Positions 8,465-17,644 are shown, counted from the stretch's first letter. The stretch: 64,000 nucleotides of DNA from Rhodocaloribacter sp964552015 (GCA_964552015.1 CAZKFR010000013.1:1-64000); one strand, 5' to 3'. A program made the numbers and translations. Notes: generated by a model from the sequence alone, not told the origin.

Positions 8465-10105
8465 ATGTCGAAACGGCTTCTGCCTTCTCTCGCGCTGATG
8501 CTGGCCCTGGTGAGCGCCGCCGCTGTGCCAGCACTCGGACAGATCCTGCACGACCTGACCGAGCGCACGGTCCTGCTGGCGCCCTCGGAGACGGTGGTAG
8601 CCGGCAAGCGCGCCACGCTGACGACCACTTCATCCGTCGTCGAGGCCCCGTTCAACGGGGTGGTGATACAGGGGTATGCCGACGATCCGAACGTGAAGGG
8701 CTGGATCCGCTTCGAGGAGCGCGGCGGCTGGGGTGCCTGGCAACCGATGCGCCTCATCCGGTCGGCCACGGACGGGACGTTCGCCGGCGGCTACCGGGAT
8801 GAGATCTACCGCAGCGGTCAGCGATTCGAACTGCGTTTTGAGTTCACGGCGGGTACGTCTTTCCACCTCGTGGGCGCCGGCGTCTTCGACAACCGCAACG
8901 ACGAGGACCGTCAGGCAGCGGGCGGAATCGTCCCACGCTACGGCAAGAAGACGGGCCACATCATTCCCCCGCCGCTCATTACCCGGGCCGAGTGGGGCGC
9001 CGCACCGTTCCGGGGCACCCCCTCCCCGCTGGCGCCGAACGGCTACGAGTACATGACCTTTCACCACGCCGCCGGCTACTCGGCCACGACGAAAGAGGAA
9101 GGCATCCGGCAGGTGAAGGCCATCCAGGACCTGCACCAGAACGTCCGGGGATGGAGCGACATCGGCTACCAGTTCCTCATCGACCGGGGGGGGCATCTGT
9201 ACCAGGGCCGTCCTTTCCTCGACGACGCCACCTCGCTGGAGGAAGTGCCGGCGCTGGCCCTCGGCGCCCACGTGGGCGGCCACAACACCGGCAACATCGG
9301 CGTCTCGCTCCTGGGCTGCTACCACCCGCCGGAAGGATCGTTCTGTCAGGAGGTCATCACGCCGGAAGCCCTCGAGACGTACATCGTCCTGTTCGCCTTC
9401 CTGAGCGAACGCTACGGCGTCGAGCCCGAACTCATCCGGGGCCACCGCGATTTTTCGAGCACGGCCTGCCCCGGCGACAACAACTACGTCCTGCTCCCCT
9501 CCCTGCGTGAAGACGTGGCCCAGATGCTCCTGACCGGCAACGCACCGCTCGGCCAGGCCGTGCTGGCCGCCAGCGTGGATGCCGTCGGGGTCGTGCGCCT
9601 GGCCTGGGAGGTCGTGGCGGACAACGGCATCGCCGGCTTCCGCCTCGTGCGTGTCATCGACGGGACGCCCGAGATCATCTATGAAAGCCAGGCCGCACTC
9701 CCCGACCTCATCGCCGACGAAGGGGTCCGCCGGCCCGGCGCGGTACGCTACGAACTGTATGCGTTCGACGCGACGGGCCGCACCCAGCTGCTGGCTTCCA
9801 CCGAGGTGGTCGTGGAAACACCCGACCGGTTCACCCTGGCCGAAGTTTTTCCCAATCCCCTTCGGGACCGGGCCACGATCCGGTATTTCCTGGAGCGCGA
9901 CGGCTTCGTCGACCTCCGTATCTATGATGCCACCGGCCGCGAGGTCCGTCGCCTCGTCGACGCGTACCAGCGCAGGGGACAGTGGTATACCGTTCCCTTC
10001 GACGCCACGGACCTGCCCGCCGGCGTGTATTTCTACCGCCTCCGTGTCGAGGGGTTTGCCGGGATCGACTTCGACCGCACGGGCACCCTCGTCCTCGTAC
10101 GCTAA
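8465..10105 (+). CDS. T9SS-exported N-acetylmuramoyl-L-alanine amidase (PGRP/amidase_2 fold)
   Basis: A 546-residue exported peptidoglycan amidase that would cleave the bond between MurNAc and the stem peptide. MSKRLLPSLALMLALVSAAAVPALG is the signal peptide. The catalytic domain spans about residues 175-355. The expected zinc ligands are present: His200 in MTFHHAAGYS, His327 in GHRDFSS and Cys335 in TACPGDN, with the same 8-residue His-Cys spacing as T7 lysozyme. A sorting domain closes the protein (VFPNPLRDRATI, DLRIYDATGREVRRLV, LPAGVYFYRL), so it should reach the cell surface by T9SS. It precedes a SpoIID/LytB gene, a family known elsewhere to act with amidases. Confidence 0.88.
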   Translation: MSKRLLPSLALMLALVSAAAVPALGQILHDLTERTVLLAPSETVVAGKRATLTTTSSVVEAPFNGVVIQGYADDPNVKGWIRFEERGGWGAWQPMRLIRSATDGTFAGGYRDEIYRSGQRFELRFEFTAGTSFHLVGAGVFDNRNDEDRQAAGGIVPRYGKKTGHIIPPPLITRAEWGAAPFRGTPSPLAPNGYEYMTFHHAAGYSATTKEEGIRQVKAIQDLHQNVRGWSDIGYQFLIDRGGHLYQGRPFLDDATSLEEVPALALGAHVGGHNTGNIGVSLLGCYHPPEGSFCQEVITPEALETYIVLFAFLSERYGVEPELIRGHRDFSSTACPGDNNYVLLPSLREDVAQMLLTGNAPLGQAVLAASVDAVGVVRLAWEVVADNGIAGFRLVRVIDGTPEIIYESQAALPDLIADEGVRRPGAVRYELYAFDATGRTQLLASTEVVVETPDRFTLAEVFPNPLRDRATIRYFLERDGFVDLRIYDATGREVRRLVDAYQRRGQWYTVPFDATDLPAGVYFYRLRVEGFAGIDFDRTGTLVLVR

Positions 10106-10136
10106 TACGACACGGGCGATCTTCCTCGAGTGATAC

Positions 10137-10165
10137 TTGAAGTGGACGGGCCGTTCGCCTTATCT
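10137..10165 (+). promoter_or_regulatory. Sigma-70-like promoter for the SpoIID/LytB gene
   Basis: TTGAAG (10137-10142) and TTATCT (10160-10165) are separated by 17 bp and lie 72 bp upstream of the ATG at 10238. Match to the consensus is good for this G+C-rich DNA. Prediction from sequence only. Confidence 0.5.
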
Positions 10166-10237
10166 TTTCGGGCAACCTACCTCGGTCCGGGCCGTCGTAC
10201 CCCCGGACGTCCTGCGAACCCTACCCCGGGATCCGAT

Positions 10238-11662
10238 ATGGTTGTCACGCCCCGACGTCCCTGGTGGCCGGCCACGGCCCTGTGCGCCCTGCTGCTCGCC
10301 CTGGCACTCCCCGCCCGTGCCGATGACGATCTCCTCCGCATCCGCCTCTTCGATCGGGAAAACCCGAAGGCCCTGACGATCTCCAGCGAAGACGGCCTGT
10401 TGCTGTATGCCGGCGACGCCACCGAACCGATGCAACACCTCGGCCGGAACGCATCGGTTCGGATCAGCGTGCGCGGTACCGAGTTGTTCGTGGAAGTGGA
10501 CGACCTGCGCCTGCATGCCACATCGCTCCGCGTGCGGCCCGACGGCGCTAACCCGATGACCCTCACGGCGACGACCGCGGGGGACGAGACGGTAACCCGT
10601 CGCTATCCCGGCACCCTGACCCTTACGCCCGGTCCCGACGGCAGTCTGGTGGTCGTCAACCATGTCGACGTGGAGACCTACGTGGCCGCCGTCGTCGCGC
10701 GCGAGTACGGGTTCGACGACCTCGAAGGAGCCAAGGCCATGGCCGTCCTCATCCGCACCTATGCCCTGCGGGCCCTCGGGAAGTTCGGAGCCGATTACGA
10801 CCATGTCGATCACACCCTGTCGCAGGTGTATCAGGGCCTCGACCGCATCTCCGAGGTGGCGCGGGAAGCCGCCCGGCAGACGGCCGGTGAGATCCTGACC
10901 TACCGCGGTGAACCGGTCGAGGCCGTCTATTTTGCCTCCAGCGGAGGACACACGGCGGACAACGAGACCGTCTGGGAGGCCGCTCCCCGCCCCTACCTGC
11001 GGGGTAAACGCGATCCCTACGACCGCTCGCCCCACGCCTCCTGGCAATTCAGGGCGAATCGCTCGGAGTTGCTCGCCGCGCTCTCGGACGCTTTCGGCCA
11101 GCGGGTCGAAGGGTTTCTCATTGAAGAGCGCAGCCGCGACGGGCGCGTCCGTACCATCACGCTGCTCGGATCGCCGGAACGCACGGTCACGGGCAATGCG
11201 TTCCGCCTGGCAGTCCTGAAGCGGTTCGGCCCCACGAGCCTCAAGAGCACCCTGTTCGATGCCCGGGTGCAGGGCAACCAGTACGTCTTCGACGGGCGCG
11301 GCTTCGGGCATGGGGTCGGTCTGAGCCAGTGGGGGGCCCACGAGATGGCGCGGCAGGGACACGACTACCGCGACATCCTGGCCTTCTATTACACGGACGT
11401 GCAGATCCAGCGCAATGCCGACTATGCGGCCCTGCTCGCCCGTCGGGACACCCCTCCGGCCCTTGCCGACGCCATGCCACGTCCGGAAACCCCGGTTTCT
11501 GCGGACCTCACGGCGGGTTCATCCCGGGCTGAACCCGACGACGCGGCCCCGCTCCCGCCGCCTCGTCCGCAGCGAGCAGAACCGGAACGAGCGATCCTTT
11601 CGTGGACCGGCCCGGCTCGTACGTCATTCCGGCGGAGCCAGCCGCGCCGCCTGGGCTGGTAG
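10238..11662 (+). CDS. SpoIID/LytB domain protein (amidase enhancer-like / lytic transglycosylase-like)
   Basis: A 474-residue exported protein. An N-terminal hydrophobic segment (ATALCALLLALALPARA) is followed by a strand-rich part and then the SpoIID/LytB domain. Hallmarks are HVDVETYVAAVVAREYG, AKAMAVLIRTYALR, YFASSGGHTADNETVW and the near-C-terminal GRGFGHGVGLSQWGAHEMA. Family members cut glycan strands at stem-peptide-free positions (SpoIID) or stimulate amidases (LytB). That fits its place directly after a secreted amidase gene and suggests denuding of the stem peptide followed by glycan cleavage. The last 50 residues are Pro/Arg-rich and disordered. ATG 10238 is chosen because the signal sequence follows it. 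Confidence 0.87.
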   Translation: MVVTPRRPWWPATALCALLLALALPARADDDLLRIRLFDRENPKALTISSEDGLLLYAGDATEPMQHLGRNASVRISVRGTELFVEVDDLRLHATSLRVRPDGANPMTLTATTAGDETVTRRYPGTLTLTPGPDGSLVVVNHVDVETYVAAVVAREYGFDDLEGAKAMAVLIRTYALRALGKFGADYDHVDHTLSQVYQGLDRISEVAREAARQTAGEILTYRGEPVEAVYFASSGGHTADNETVWEAAPRPYLRGKRDPYDRSPHASWQFRANRSELLAALSDAFGQRVEGFLIEERSRDGRVRTITLLGSPERTVTGNAFRLAVLKRFGPTSLKSTLFDARVQGNQYVFDGRGFGHGVGLSQWGAHEMARQGHDYRDILAFYYTDVQIQRNADYAALLARRDTPPALADAMPRPETPVSADLTAGSSRAEPDDAAPLPPPRPQRAEPERAILSWTGPARTSFRRSQPRRLGW

Positions 11663-11698
11663 GCCCGCCAGCCGCTTCCCGCTCTCCTCACCGACGCG

Positions 11699-13702
11699 AT
11701 GAACCGCCGTTCCGCCTTCGTTTTTCTGCTCCTCGGCCTGGTCGTGTCGGCACGCGCGCAGGAGGCCGACACGCTCTCCGGCACGCTGCCCGCCATCGAG
11801 GTGACGGCCACCCGGGGCACGGAGACAGCCGAAACGGCGCCGCTCGCGCTCTCCCTTCTGACGCGGTCTCCGGAAGAGGTGGCGCTCACGCCCGGCCTCA
11901 CGCTCGAGGAGGTCCTGGCCCCGTTGCCGGGCCTGTGGGTCAACGCACGGGGACACGACGCCGTGGGAGAGCGCGTGGTTGTCCGCGGAGCCGGCAGCCG
12001 TGCCGCCTTTGGCGTGCGGGGCATACAGGCCCTGCTCGATGGCATCCCGCTGACGATGCCGGACGGACAGGCCATCCTCGACGTCGTCGATCCCACCTTC
12101 ATCCGTCGTGCCGAACTCATCCGGGGCCCTGCCGCACACTTCTGGGGCAACGGTAGCGGCGGCGCCCTTGCGCTCTCGACGGCGGCCTTCACGGACCCAC
12201 CGTTCGGCAGGATTCGAGCCCTCGCCGGCTCGTACGGCACGCGTCATCTGGCTGCGGAGACCGCCTTCCGGGCCGGCCATCACCGTTTCCACGTTATGGC
12301 CTCGGACGCCCGCCGGGACGGCTACCGTACCCACAGCGCGGGGCGTTTCACCCGGGGCATCGCCCACGGTGACCTCGACCTGGGCGCGCGCACCCACGCC
12401 CGCTTCACCGCCGCCTTCGCCGACCAGGACGCCGAGCACCCGGGCACCCTCACCGCCGACCAGTTCGCCGAGACCCCCCGGGCCGCCAACCCGTCGTTCG
12501 TAGCCGCGGCCGCCGGCAAAAAGAGCCGCCACGCCCAGTCGGCCCTCACCCTGTTCCACACCACCGATCGGGGTGCCCTCGAAGCCACCGTCTATGGCAT
12601 CCTGCGGACGCTGGACAACCCCCTGCCGTTCGCGTACATCGACCTGACGCGGCGGGCGGGGGGACTGCGCCTGGCCTGGCGTAACGACCAGGCCCGCCTT
12701 CCCTACGGCCTCGCCCTCGACGCCGGCCTTCAGCACGACGACCGCCGCAACGACGAAAACGACGCGGGCCGCCCCGCCGGGACGCCGCTGCTGGACCAAA
12801 CCGAGACGGTGCGCAACCTGGCCGCCTCGGCCCATCTCCGCCTGCCCCTGCCGGCCCACCTCCACCTGACGGCCGGTCTGCGGGCCGACCACCTCCGCTT
12901 TTCGCTCGACGACCACCTCCCGCCAGATGCCTCCGGGCATCGTACGTTTTTCGCCCTGAGTCCGTCCGTGAGCCTGGCTTTTGAAGCCGGGGACGCCCTT
13001 TTCTTCGCCGGCCTGCACACGGCCTTCGAGACGCCGACAACCACCGAACTCGTAAACCGTCCCGACGGAGCCGACGGTTTCAATCCCGAGGTGCAGCCCG
13101 AGCGGACGGTGGGGGTGGAAGCCGGCGCCCGGGGACGTCGTGCCGGACTGGCGTACGACGTGGCGCTGTTCTGGGCGCACGTCCGGGATCGGCTCCTTCC
13201 GTTCCAGACCGCCACGAGCGAGGGACGCACGTTCTATCGGAACAGCGGGGGGCTCCGCTATGCCGGCATCGAAGCCGCGTTCGACTGGACGGCCCGGCCG
13301 GGTCTTACGCTATCGGCCACCTACACGGGCGGCCGGTTCGTGTTCGACGACGGTGAACAGGCCGGTAACCGGCTCCCGGGCGTCCCGGATCATCGCCTGC
13401 TCCTCGCCCTGCGCTTCGAGCGCCGCGGGCTGTGGGGCCGGCTCTCGCTGGAAGCCGTCAGCCACCAGTATACGGATGATGCCAACACGGCCAGGGCCGA
13501 CGGCTACGCCGTGCTGGACGCACACGCCGGCCACGGAGGGCTCCAGGCCGGGCCGGTGCGGGTGGCCCCCTTCCTGCAGATCAGCAACGTGTTCGACGTC
13601 CGGTACAGCGCCTCGGTGACCGTCAACGCCTTTGGCGGGCGCTACTACGAGCCGGCGCCGGGCCGCACCGTGACCGCCGGTCTCAACCTGCTCTTCGACT
13701 GA
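11699..13702 (+). CDS. TonB-dependent receptor (siderophore/vitamin type, no CarboxypepD domain)
   Basis: A 667-residue outer-membrane receptor. The signal peptide is FVFLLLGLVVSARAQ. A TonB-box-like IEVTATRG precedes a plug domain (about residues 45-155: LEEVLAPLPGLWV, VVVRGAGSRAAFGVRGIQALLDGIPLTMPDG, ELIRGPAAHFWGNGSGG). The barrel includes FETPTTTELVNRPDG and ends in LNLLFD. The short plug-first layout resembles FecA/CirA-type receptors for metal chelates rather than SusC-like polymer receptors. No periplasmic binding protein or ABC transporter is nearby, so the ligand is unknown. It starts 36 bp after the SpoIID gene and is probably co-transcribed with it. Confidence 0.87.
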   Translation: MNRRSAFVFLLLGLVVSARAQEADTLSGTLPAIEVTATRGTETAETAPLALSLLTRSPEEVALTPGLTLEEVLAPLPGLWVNARGHDAVGERVVVRGAGSRAAFGVRGIQALLDGIPLTMPDGQAILDVVDPTFIRRAELIRGPAAHFWGNGSGGALALSTAAFTDPPFGRIRALAGSYGTRHLAAETAFRAGHHRFHVMASDARRDGYRTHSAGRFTRGIAHGDLDLGARTHARFTAAFADQDAEHPGTLTADQFAETPRAANPSFVAAAAGKKSRHAQSALTLFHTTDRGALEATVYGILRTLDNPLPFAYIDLTRRAGGLRLAWRNDQARLPYGLALDAGLQHDDRRNDENDAGRPAGTPLLDQTETVRNLAASAHLRLPLPAHLHLTAGLRADHLRFSLDDHLPPDASGHRTFFALSPSVSLAFEAGDALFFAGLHTAFETPTTTELVNRPDGADGFNPEVQPERTVGVEAGARGRRAGLAYDVALFWAHVRDRLLPFQTATSEGRTFYRNSGGLRYAGIEAAFDWTARPGLTLSATYTGGRFVFDDGEQAGNRLPGVPDHRLLLALRFERRGLWGRLSLEAVSHQYTDDANTARADGYAVLDAHAGHGGLQAGPVRVAPFLQISNVFDVRYSASVTVNAFGGRYYEPAPGRTVTAGLNLLFD

Positions 13703-13712
13703 GGGCGAGGAC

Positions 13713-14687
13713 TCATACGTCCACCCAGGGATCGTCGCCGTCGCGCCAGCCGCCCCGGGCCATGTACGGCGTCGTGTACGCCCAGGCCCCCCGTCCCCGG
13801 GCATCGATGAGCAGGAGGCCCGCCGTCGCCCCCTGCCCCTCCGGGTTCCTTACGTCCTGGTAGAGGTGCCGGAGCCGATCACGGACGACCACCTCGACGC
13901 TGAGTCCTTCGGCCACCCGATCCACCGCGCGGGCACAGAGCACCACGGCGGCAATGGCTTCGCCCCAGCCCGTAGCACTGGCCGCGGCACGACCCGACGC
14001 GTAATAGCCGGCGCCCGGGATCGGCGAATCGCCCACCCGACCGGAAGGGCGGAAGGGCGTGCCGCCCGTCGAGGTGGCTGCCGCCAGACGGCCCGACCGG
14101 TCGCGTGCCACACAGCCCACCGTCCCCCGGGGTGTCTGCGGCAAGAAGGCATGGCTGGGATGATAGCCGGCCTGCTCCCGCAGGGCCTCGTAGCGGCGAC
14201 GTTCCCGCTCGCAGATGAGCACCTCGTTGTCCACCAGCGGGATACCTTCCGCCGCGGCGAACCGCTCGGCGCCCTCGCCGGCCAGGAGGCGCACCCGTCC
14301 GCCCCCCGCCTCCATCAGCCGGCGCGCCACGCGGATCGGATGCGCCAGCCTCCGAACGCCCATCACCCCGCCATAGTCGAGGGTCGCACCATCCATCAGG
14401 CCCGCGTCGAGTTCGACGGTGCCCTCGCGCGTGAGCACGGCTCCACACCCCGCGTCGAAAGCACCGTGGCCCTCCATCACGGCCACCACCTCGGTGACCA
14501 CATCGGGGGCCGGCACCCCTTCTCGCAGCAGACGTCGTCCCACCCGGAGCGCCGCCCGCAGCCCCGCCCGATGGGCTTCATGCTCACCGGGCGGGATGTT
14601 CCAGGCCCCGCCGTGCACCAGCAGGGCGGCCCCGCCCGCCCCCGGCGCCGCCTGGCCCCCACTCCGTATGTCCATGTTTCCCTCCAT
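13713..14687 (-). CDS. iaaA: Isoaspartyl peptidase / L-asparaginase (plant-type, Ntn hydrolase)
   Basis: A 324-residue proenzyme of the N-terminal-nucleophile hydrolase family that hydrolyses isoaspartyl dipeptides and L-asparagine. The start region LLVHGGAWN is typical. Autocleavage is expected before Thr189 in PRGTVGCVARD, producing alpha and beta subunits. The substrate loop AAATSTGG and GRVGDSPIPGAG match the family. The ATG at 14687 has a GGAGG seven bases upstream, and a longer version from 14921 would add a non-homologous Arg-rich leader. It is convergent with the TonB receptor gene, with a 10-bp gap. Confidence 0.9.
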   Translation of the reverse strand: MEGNMDIRSGGQAAPGAGGAALLVHGGAWNIPPGEHEAHRAGLRAALRVGRRLLREGVPAPDVVTEVVAVMEGHGAFDAGCGAVLTREGTVELDAGLMDGATLDYGGVMGVRRLAHPIRVARRLMEAGGGRVRLLAGEGAERFAAAEGIPLVDNEVLICERERRRYEALREQAGYHPSHAFLPQTPRGTVGCVARDRSGRLAAATSTGGTPFRPSGRVGDSPIPGAGYYASGRAAASATGWGEAIAAVVLCARAVDRVAEGLSVEVVVRDRLRHLYQDVRNPEGQGATAGLLLIDARGRGAWAYTTPYMARGGWRDGDDPWVDV

Positions 14688-14787
14688 TGACCCACCTCCG
14701 GAACACCGGGCCAACCTACGGCCACCCGGCCCGCGTTGCAATAAACCACCCCGGCGGAACGGGAAAAAAACAAGCCGAGCACCCCGC

Positions 14788-14817
14788 TGGCTCATCCCGG
14801 CCACCGGTGCGTATATT
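14788..14817 (+). promoter_or_regulatory. Possible promoter for the MscS pair
   Basis: TATATT at 14812-14817 lies 35 bp before the MscS start. The -35 counterpart (TGGCTC, spacing 18) is poor. A similar TATATT followed by C-G or G-A is seen upstream of rimP and of the HNH gene. Confidence 0.35.
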
Positions 14818-14852
14818 CGGGTTCCATCGCTCACCCCCCTCTCACCGTACCC

Positions 14853-15719
14853 ATGGAAACGTTCGTCGCGGGCATCCTGGACCGTCTGCGCTCCTACTTC
14901 GACCCCGAAGCGCTGGGCCATCTACTTACCGATCGGCTGGCCGACCTGATCGTTGCCAGCCTGGTCTTTCTGGCTTTTTACCTGCTCTGGCGCCTGCTAC
15001 ACCGGCTCCTCGACCCGCTCTTTCGACGAACGGGCCTCGATGCAACGGCCCGCTCGTTCATGGAGACGGTGCTGAAGTACGCCATCCTGATCCTGGGCCT
15101 GATCAACGCCTTCGCCATCATGGGGATCAATACCGCCTCCCTGATCGCGAGCCTCGGCATCGCCGGCCTCACCATCGGCTTCGCCGCCCGGGATGCCCTC
15201 TCCAACATGATCTCGGGCCTGTTCATCTTCTGGGACCGTCCGTTCGTCATCGGGGACCTGATCGAGGTCGGGGACAAATACGGGCAGGTAGAACGCATTA
15301 CCCTCCGCTCGACCCGCGTCGTAACCCCCGACGGAAAGATGCTCGCCATCCCCAACAACGAGATCGTCAACAAGACGGTGGCCTCGTACACCAACTTCCC
15401 CCACCTCCGGATCGAGGTGGAGGTTACCGTGGCCACCCACGAAGACCTGGGGCGTGCCCGCCGCCTGCTCCTCGACCTGGTGCGGGACGACCCCGAGGTG
15501 ATGCAGGACCCACCGCCGCGCGTCGTCGTCAAGGCTCTTAACGACTACAACGTGGCCCTGGCGCTGCAGGTCTGGATCGACGACGAGCGGCGGCATATCG
15601 AGAAACGCTTTGCGCTGCGCGAGGCCGTCTTCGAGACCTTCACCCGTGCCGGCGTCGACATGCCCTTCGAAACCCTCTCGCTCACCCCGATCGAAGTCCG
15701 TACCGCCCGTTCCGCATGA
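14853..15719 (+). CDS. Small-conductance mechanosensitive channel (MscS family)
   Basis: A 288-residue inner-membrane channel that opens under membrane tension to release solutes during hypo-osmotic shock. Transmembrane segments lie near residues 30-50 and 70-90. The pore helix is IASLGIAGLTIGFAARDALSN. The beta domain (FIFWDRPFVIGDLIEVGDKYGQVE) and cytosolic alpha/beta domain follow. It has a three-helix core like E. coli MscS (286 residues). Its stop overlaps the start of a second MscS gene. Confidence 0.92.
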   Translation: METFVAGILDRLRSYFDPEALGHLLTDRLADLIVASLVFLAFYLLWRLLHRLLDPLFRRTGLDATARSFMETVLKYAILILGLINAFAIMGINTASLIASLGIAGLTIGFAARDALSNMISGLFIFWDRPFVIGDLIEVGDKYGQVERITLRSTRVVTPDGKMLAIPNNEIVNKTVASYTNFPHLRIEVEVTVATHEDLGRARRLLLDLVRDDPEVMQDPPPRVVVKALNDYNVALALQVWIDDERRHIEKRFALREAVFETFTRAGVDMPFETLSLTPIEVRTARSA

Positions 15720-16849
15720 ACTTCTCGTTATCGTTTACGCCGGCGCTTCTGCCCCCGGCCTGGCAGGTCCTTCCGCTCGGCCGCCGCCTGCCCGGCACGC
15801 CCCAGGCCGTGCCCGATACCACGACCGCCGACACGCTGGCCCCTGACACGACCTCCTTCCTCGACTACCTTCGGGCCGACTCGACGCTGCTCCGTCTGGC
15901 CGAGCCGGCCTCCCTCCATACGTTCATCGGAGACCTGAAGGCGATCCTCCTGGATGCCTCGCTGTGGGTCGGCATCCTGGCGCATCTGCTGCACATCCTG
16001 CTCATCTTCTTCCTGACGTTCCTCACGATCCGCCTGCTCGACAAGATGGTGCGTCAGTGGATCCACCGGTTCGAGGAGTTGCCCGCCCTGCACCCCCGCC
16101 GCCAGCGCGCCACGACCATCGGCAACCTGATCTCCTCGGCGGCGCGGTACATCCTCTGGCCGATTGCCATCATCATGATGCTGAGCGAACTGCGGGTGGA
16201 CGTGGGCGCGCTCATCGCCACGGCCGGCATCGCGGGCCTGGCCATCGGCTTCGGCGCCCAGACGCTCGTCAAGGACATGATCAGCGGCATCTTCCTGCTC
16301 TTCGACGACACGATCCACGTCGGCGACATGGTCAAGATCGGCGCCGACAGCGGCACGGTCGAGCACATCGGCGTGCGGCTGATCAAGGTGCGCAAGTTTG
16401 ATGGCGAGGTGCTCATGATCCCGGCCGGCGAACTCCGCATCTTCGGCAACCGGAGCATCGACTTTGCGCGGGTGATCGTCGAGATCGGCGTCTCCTACGA
16501 GCAGGACCTCGACACCATCCTGCCGGTCATCGAGCGGGTGGCGAACGAATGGGCCGCCGGGCGACGCGAGATCCTCAAGGAGGAAAAGCCGACCGTGCAG
16601 GCCATCATGAGCTTCGGCGAGTCGTCCGTCAACGTCCGCGTCGTGGTGCAGGTGATCCCCGGCGAGCAGTTCCAGGCCGAACGGGACCTGCGGCTGATGC
16701 TGAAACGCACCTTCGACGAACTCGGCATCGAGATCCCCTTCCCGCGCCGCACCCTCTACGTGCGCGAGGAGAAAGAGACCCCGCCCCGCCGCATCGTGGA
16801 CCCGCACCGCCCCCCTCCCCCGGAAACGGACGTGCCGGAGACGGACTGA
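15716..16849 (+). CDS. Second MscS-family mechanosensitive channel
   Basis: A 377-residue MscS paralogue whose ATG overlaps the previous stop codon (ATGA), implying translational coupling. It carries about 60 extra N-terminal residues rich in Pro/Thr/Asp, presumably periplasmic, before the first membrane helix (VGILAHLLHILLIFFLTFLTIRLL). The pore region is LIATAGIAGLAIGFGAQTLVKD and the beta domain is IHVGDMVKIGADSGTVEHIG. The C-terminal tail is Pro/Glu-rich. The two channels could have different gating thresholds or form mixed oligomers. That is inference. Confidence 0.92.
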   Translation: MNFSLSFTPALLPPAWQVLPLGRRLPGTPQAVPDTTTADTLAPDTTSFLDYLRADSTLLRLAEPASLHTFIGDLKAILLDASLWVGILAHLLHILLIFFLTFLTIRLLDKMVRQWIHRFEELPALHPRRQRATTIGNLISSAARYILWPIAIIMMLSELRVDVGALIATAGIAGLAIGFGAQTLVKDMISGIFLLFDDTIHVGDMVKIGADSGTVEHIGVRLIKVRKFDGEVLMIPAGELRIFGNRSIDFARVIVEIGVSYEQDLDTILPVIERVANEWAAGRREILKEEKPTVQAIMSFGESSVNVRVVVQVIPGEQFQAERDLRLMLKRTFDELGIEIPFPRRTLYVREEKETPPRRIVDPHRPPPPETDVPETD

Positions 16850-16854
16850 AAACC

Positions 16855-16905
16855 GGTTGAACGAGTACCGTTTGACGTTGAACGTGTAACGTTACTCGTT
16901 CGACG
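16855..16905. repeat. AACGTT-rich intergenic repeat with inverted arms
   Basis: This spacer between the second MscS gene and the glycosyltransferase consists of TTGAACG/AACGTT words. A perfect 9-bp inverted pair (GAACGAGTA at 16859-16867 and TACTCGTTC at 16893-16901) encloses a 25-bp A+T-richer loop. It belongs to the same word family as the repeats at 3.3, 3.8 and 7.2 kb. Confidence 0.6.
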
Positions 16906-16930
16906 ATGAACGCAGCATGACCATCCGAAC

Positions 16931-17644
16931 ATGCCCATGCGCGTTTCCGTCGTCATTCCGGCCCTCAACGAGGCGGCCTACATCGGGCGCACGCTCGCTG
17001 CGCTGGCCGAGGGGAGCGATTCCGGAGAAATTATTGTCGTGGACGGCGGCTCGACGGACGACACGCCGGCGCTGGCGGCACGGCATGGCGCCCGGGTGCT
17101 GACCGGGCCGCGCGGGCGTGGGCGCCAGATGAATGCCGGCGCGGCCCACGCTTCGGGCGAGGTGCTCTTCTTCCTGCACGCCGACACGCTGCCGCCACCC
17201 GGTGCTCTCGACCTGATCCGGCAGACCCTCGCCGATCCGTCCGCCGAGGCCGGCGCCTTCCGTCTGGCCTTCGACCACTCGACTCCCCTGCTCCGCTTCT
17301 ACGGCTTCTGCACCCGGCTGCCCTGGCCCGCCATCTGCTTCGGCGACCGGGGTCTGTTCGTCCGGCGCTCCGTCTTTGAAGCCCTCGGGGGGTTCTCCGA
17401 GGCGCCACTCTTCGAGGACCTCGACCTCGTCCGGCGGCTCCACCGTCGCGGCGGTTTCCGCTTCCGCCCCGAGCACGTCGTCACGGCCGCCCGGCGGTTC
17501 GAGGCACACGGCGCGTTCCGGCAGCAACTCCGCAACGTGCGCCTCTGGCTCCACTTCCTGCGCGGCACCGACCCGCACCGCCTTGCCCACCTGTATCCCT
17601 ACCCGGAAACGACCTGCGAACCCGAGGTGTCGCGGGGTAGCTAG
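16931..17644 (+). CDS. Family 2 glycosyltransferase (TIGR04283-like)
   Basis: A 237-residue cytosolic GT-A glycosyltransferase. RVSVVIPALNEAAYIG is the nucleotide-sugar binding strand. IIVVDGGSTDDTPALAARHGA and FFLHADTLPPP give the metal-binding D-x-D-like site. GDRGLFVRRSVFEALGGF and LFEDLDLVRRLHRRG complete the acceptor region. It matches the small GT2 group called TIGR04283, annotated in some genomes as arsenosugar biosynthesis. No arsenic genes are nearby, so that role is only a family label. The DNA after the stop is only 26 bp, and the gene is convergent with guaB. Confidence 0.82.
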   Translation: MPMRVSVVIPALNEAAYIGRTLAALAEGSDSGEIIVVDGGSTDDTPALAARHGARVLTGPRGRGRQMNAGAAHASGEVLFFLHADTLPPPGALDLIRQTLADPSAEAGAFRLAFDHSTPLLRFYGFCTRLPWPAICFGDRGLFVRRSVFEALGGFSEAPLFEDLDLVRRLHRRGGFRFRPEHVVTAARRFEAHGAFRQQLRNVRLWLHFLRGTDPHRLAHLYPYPETTCEPEVSRGS

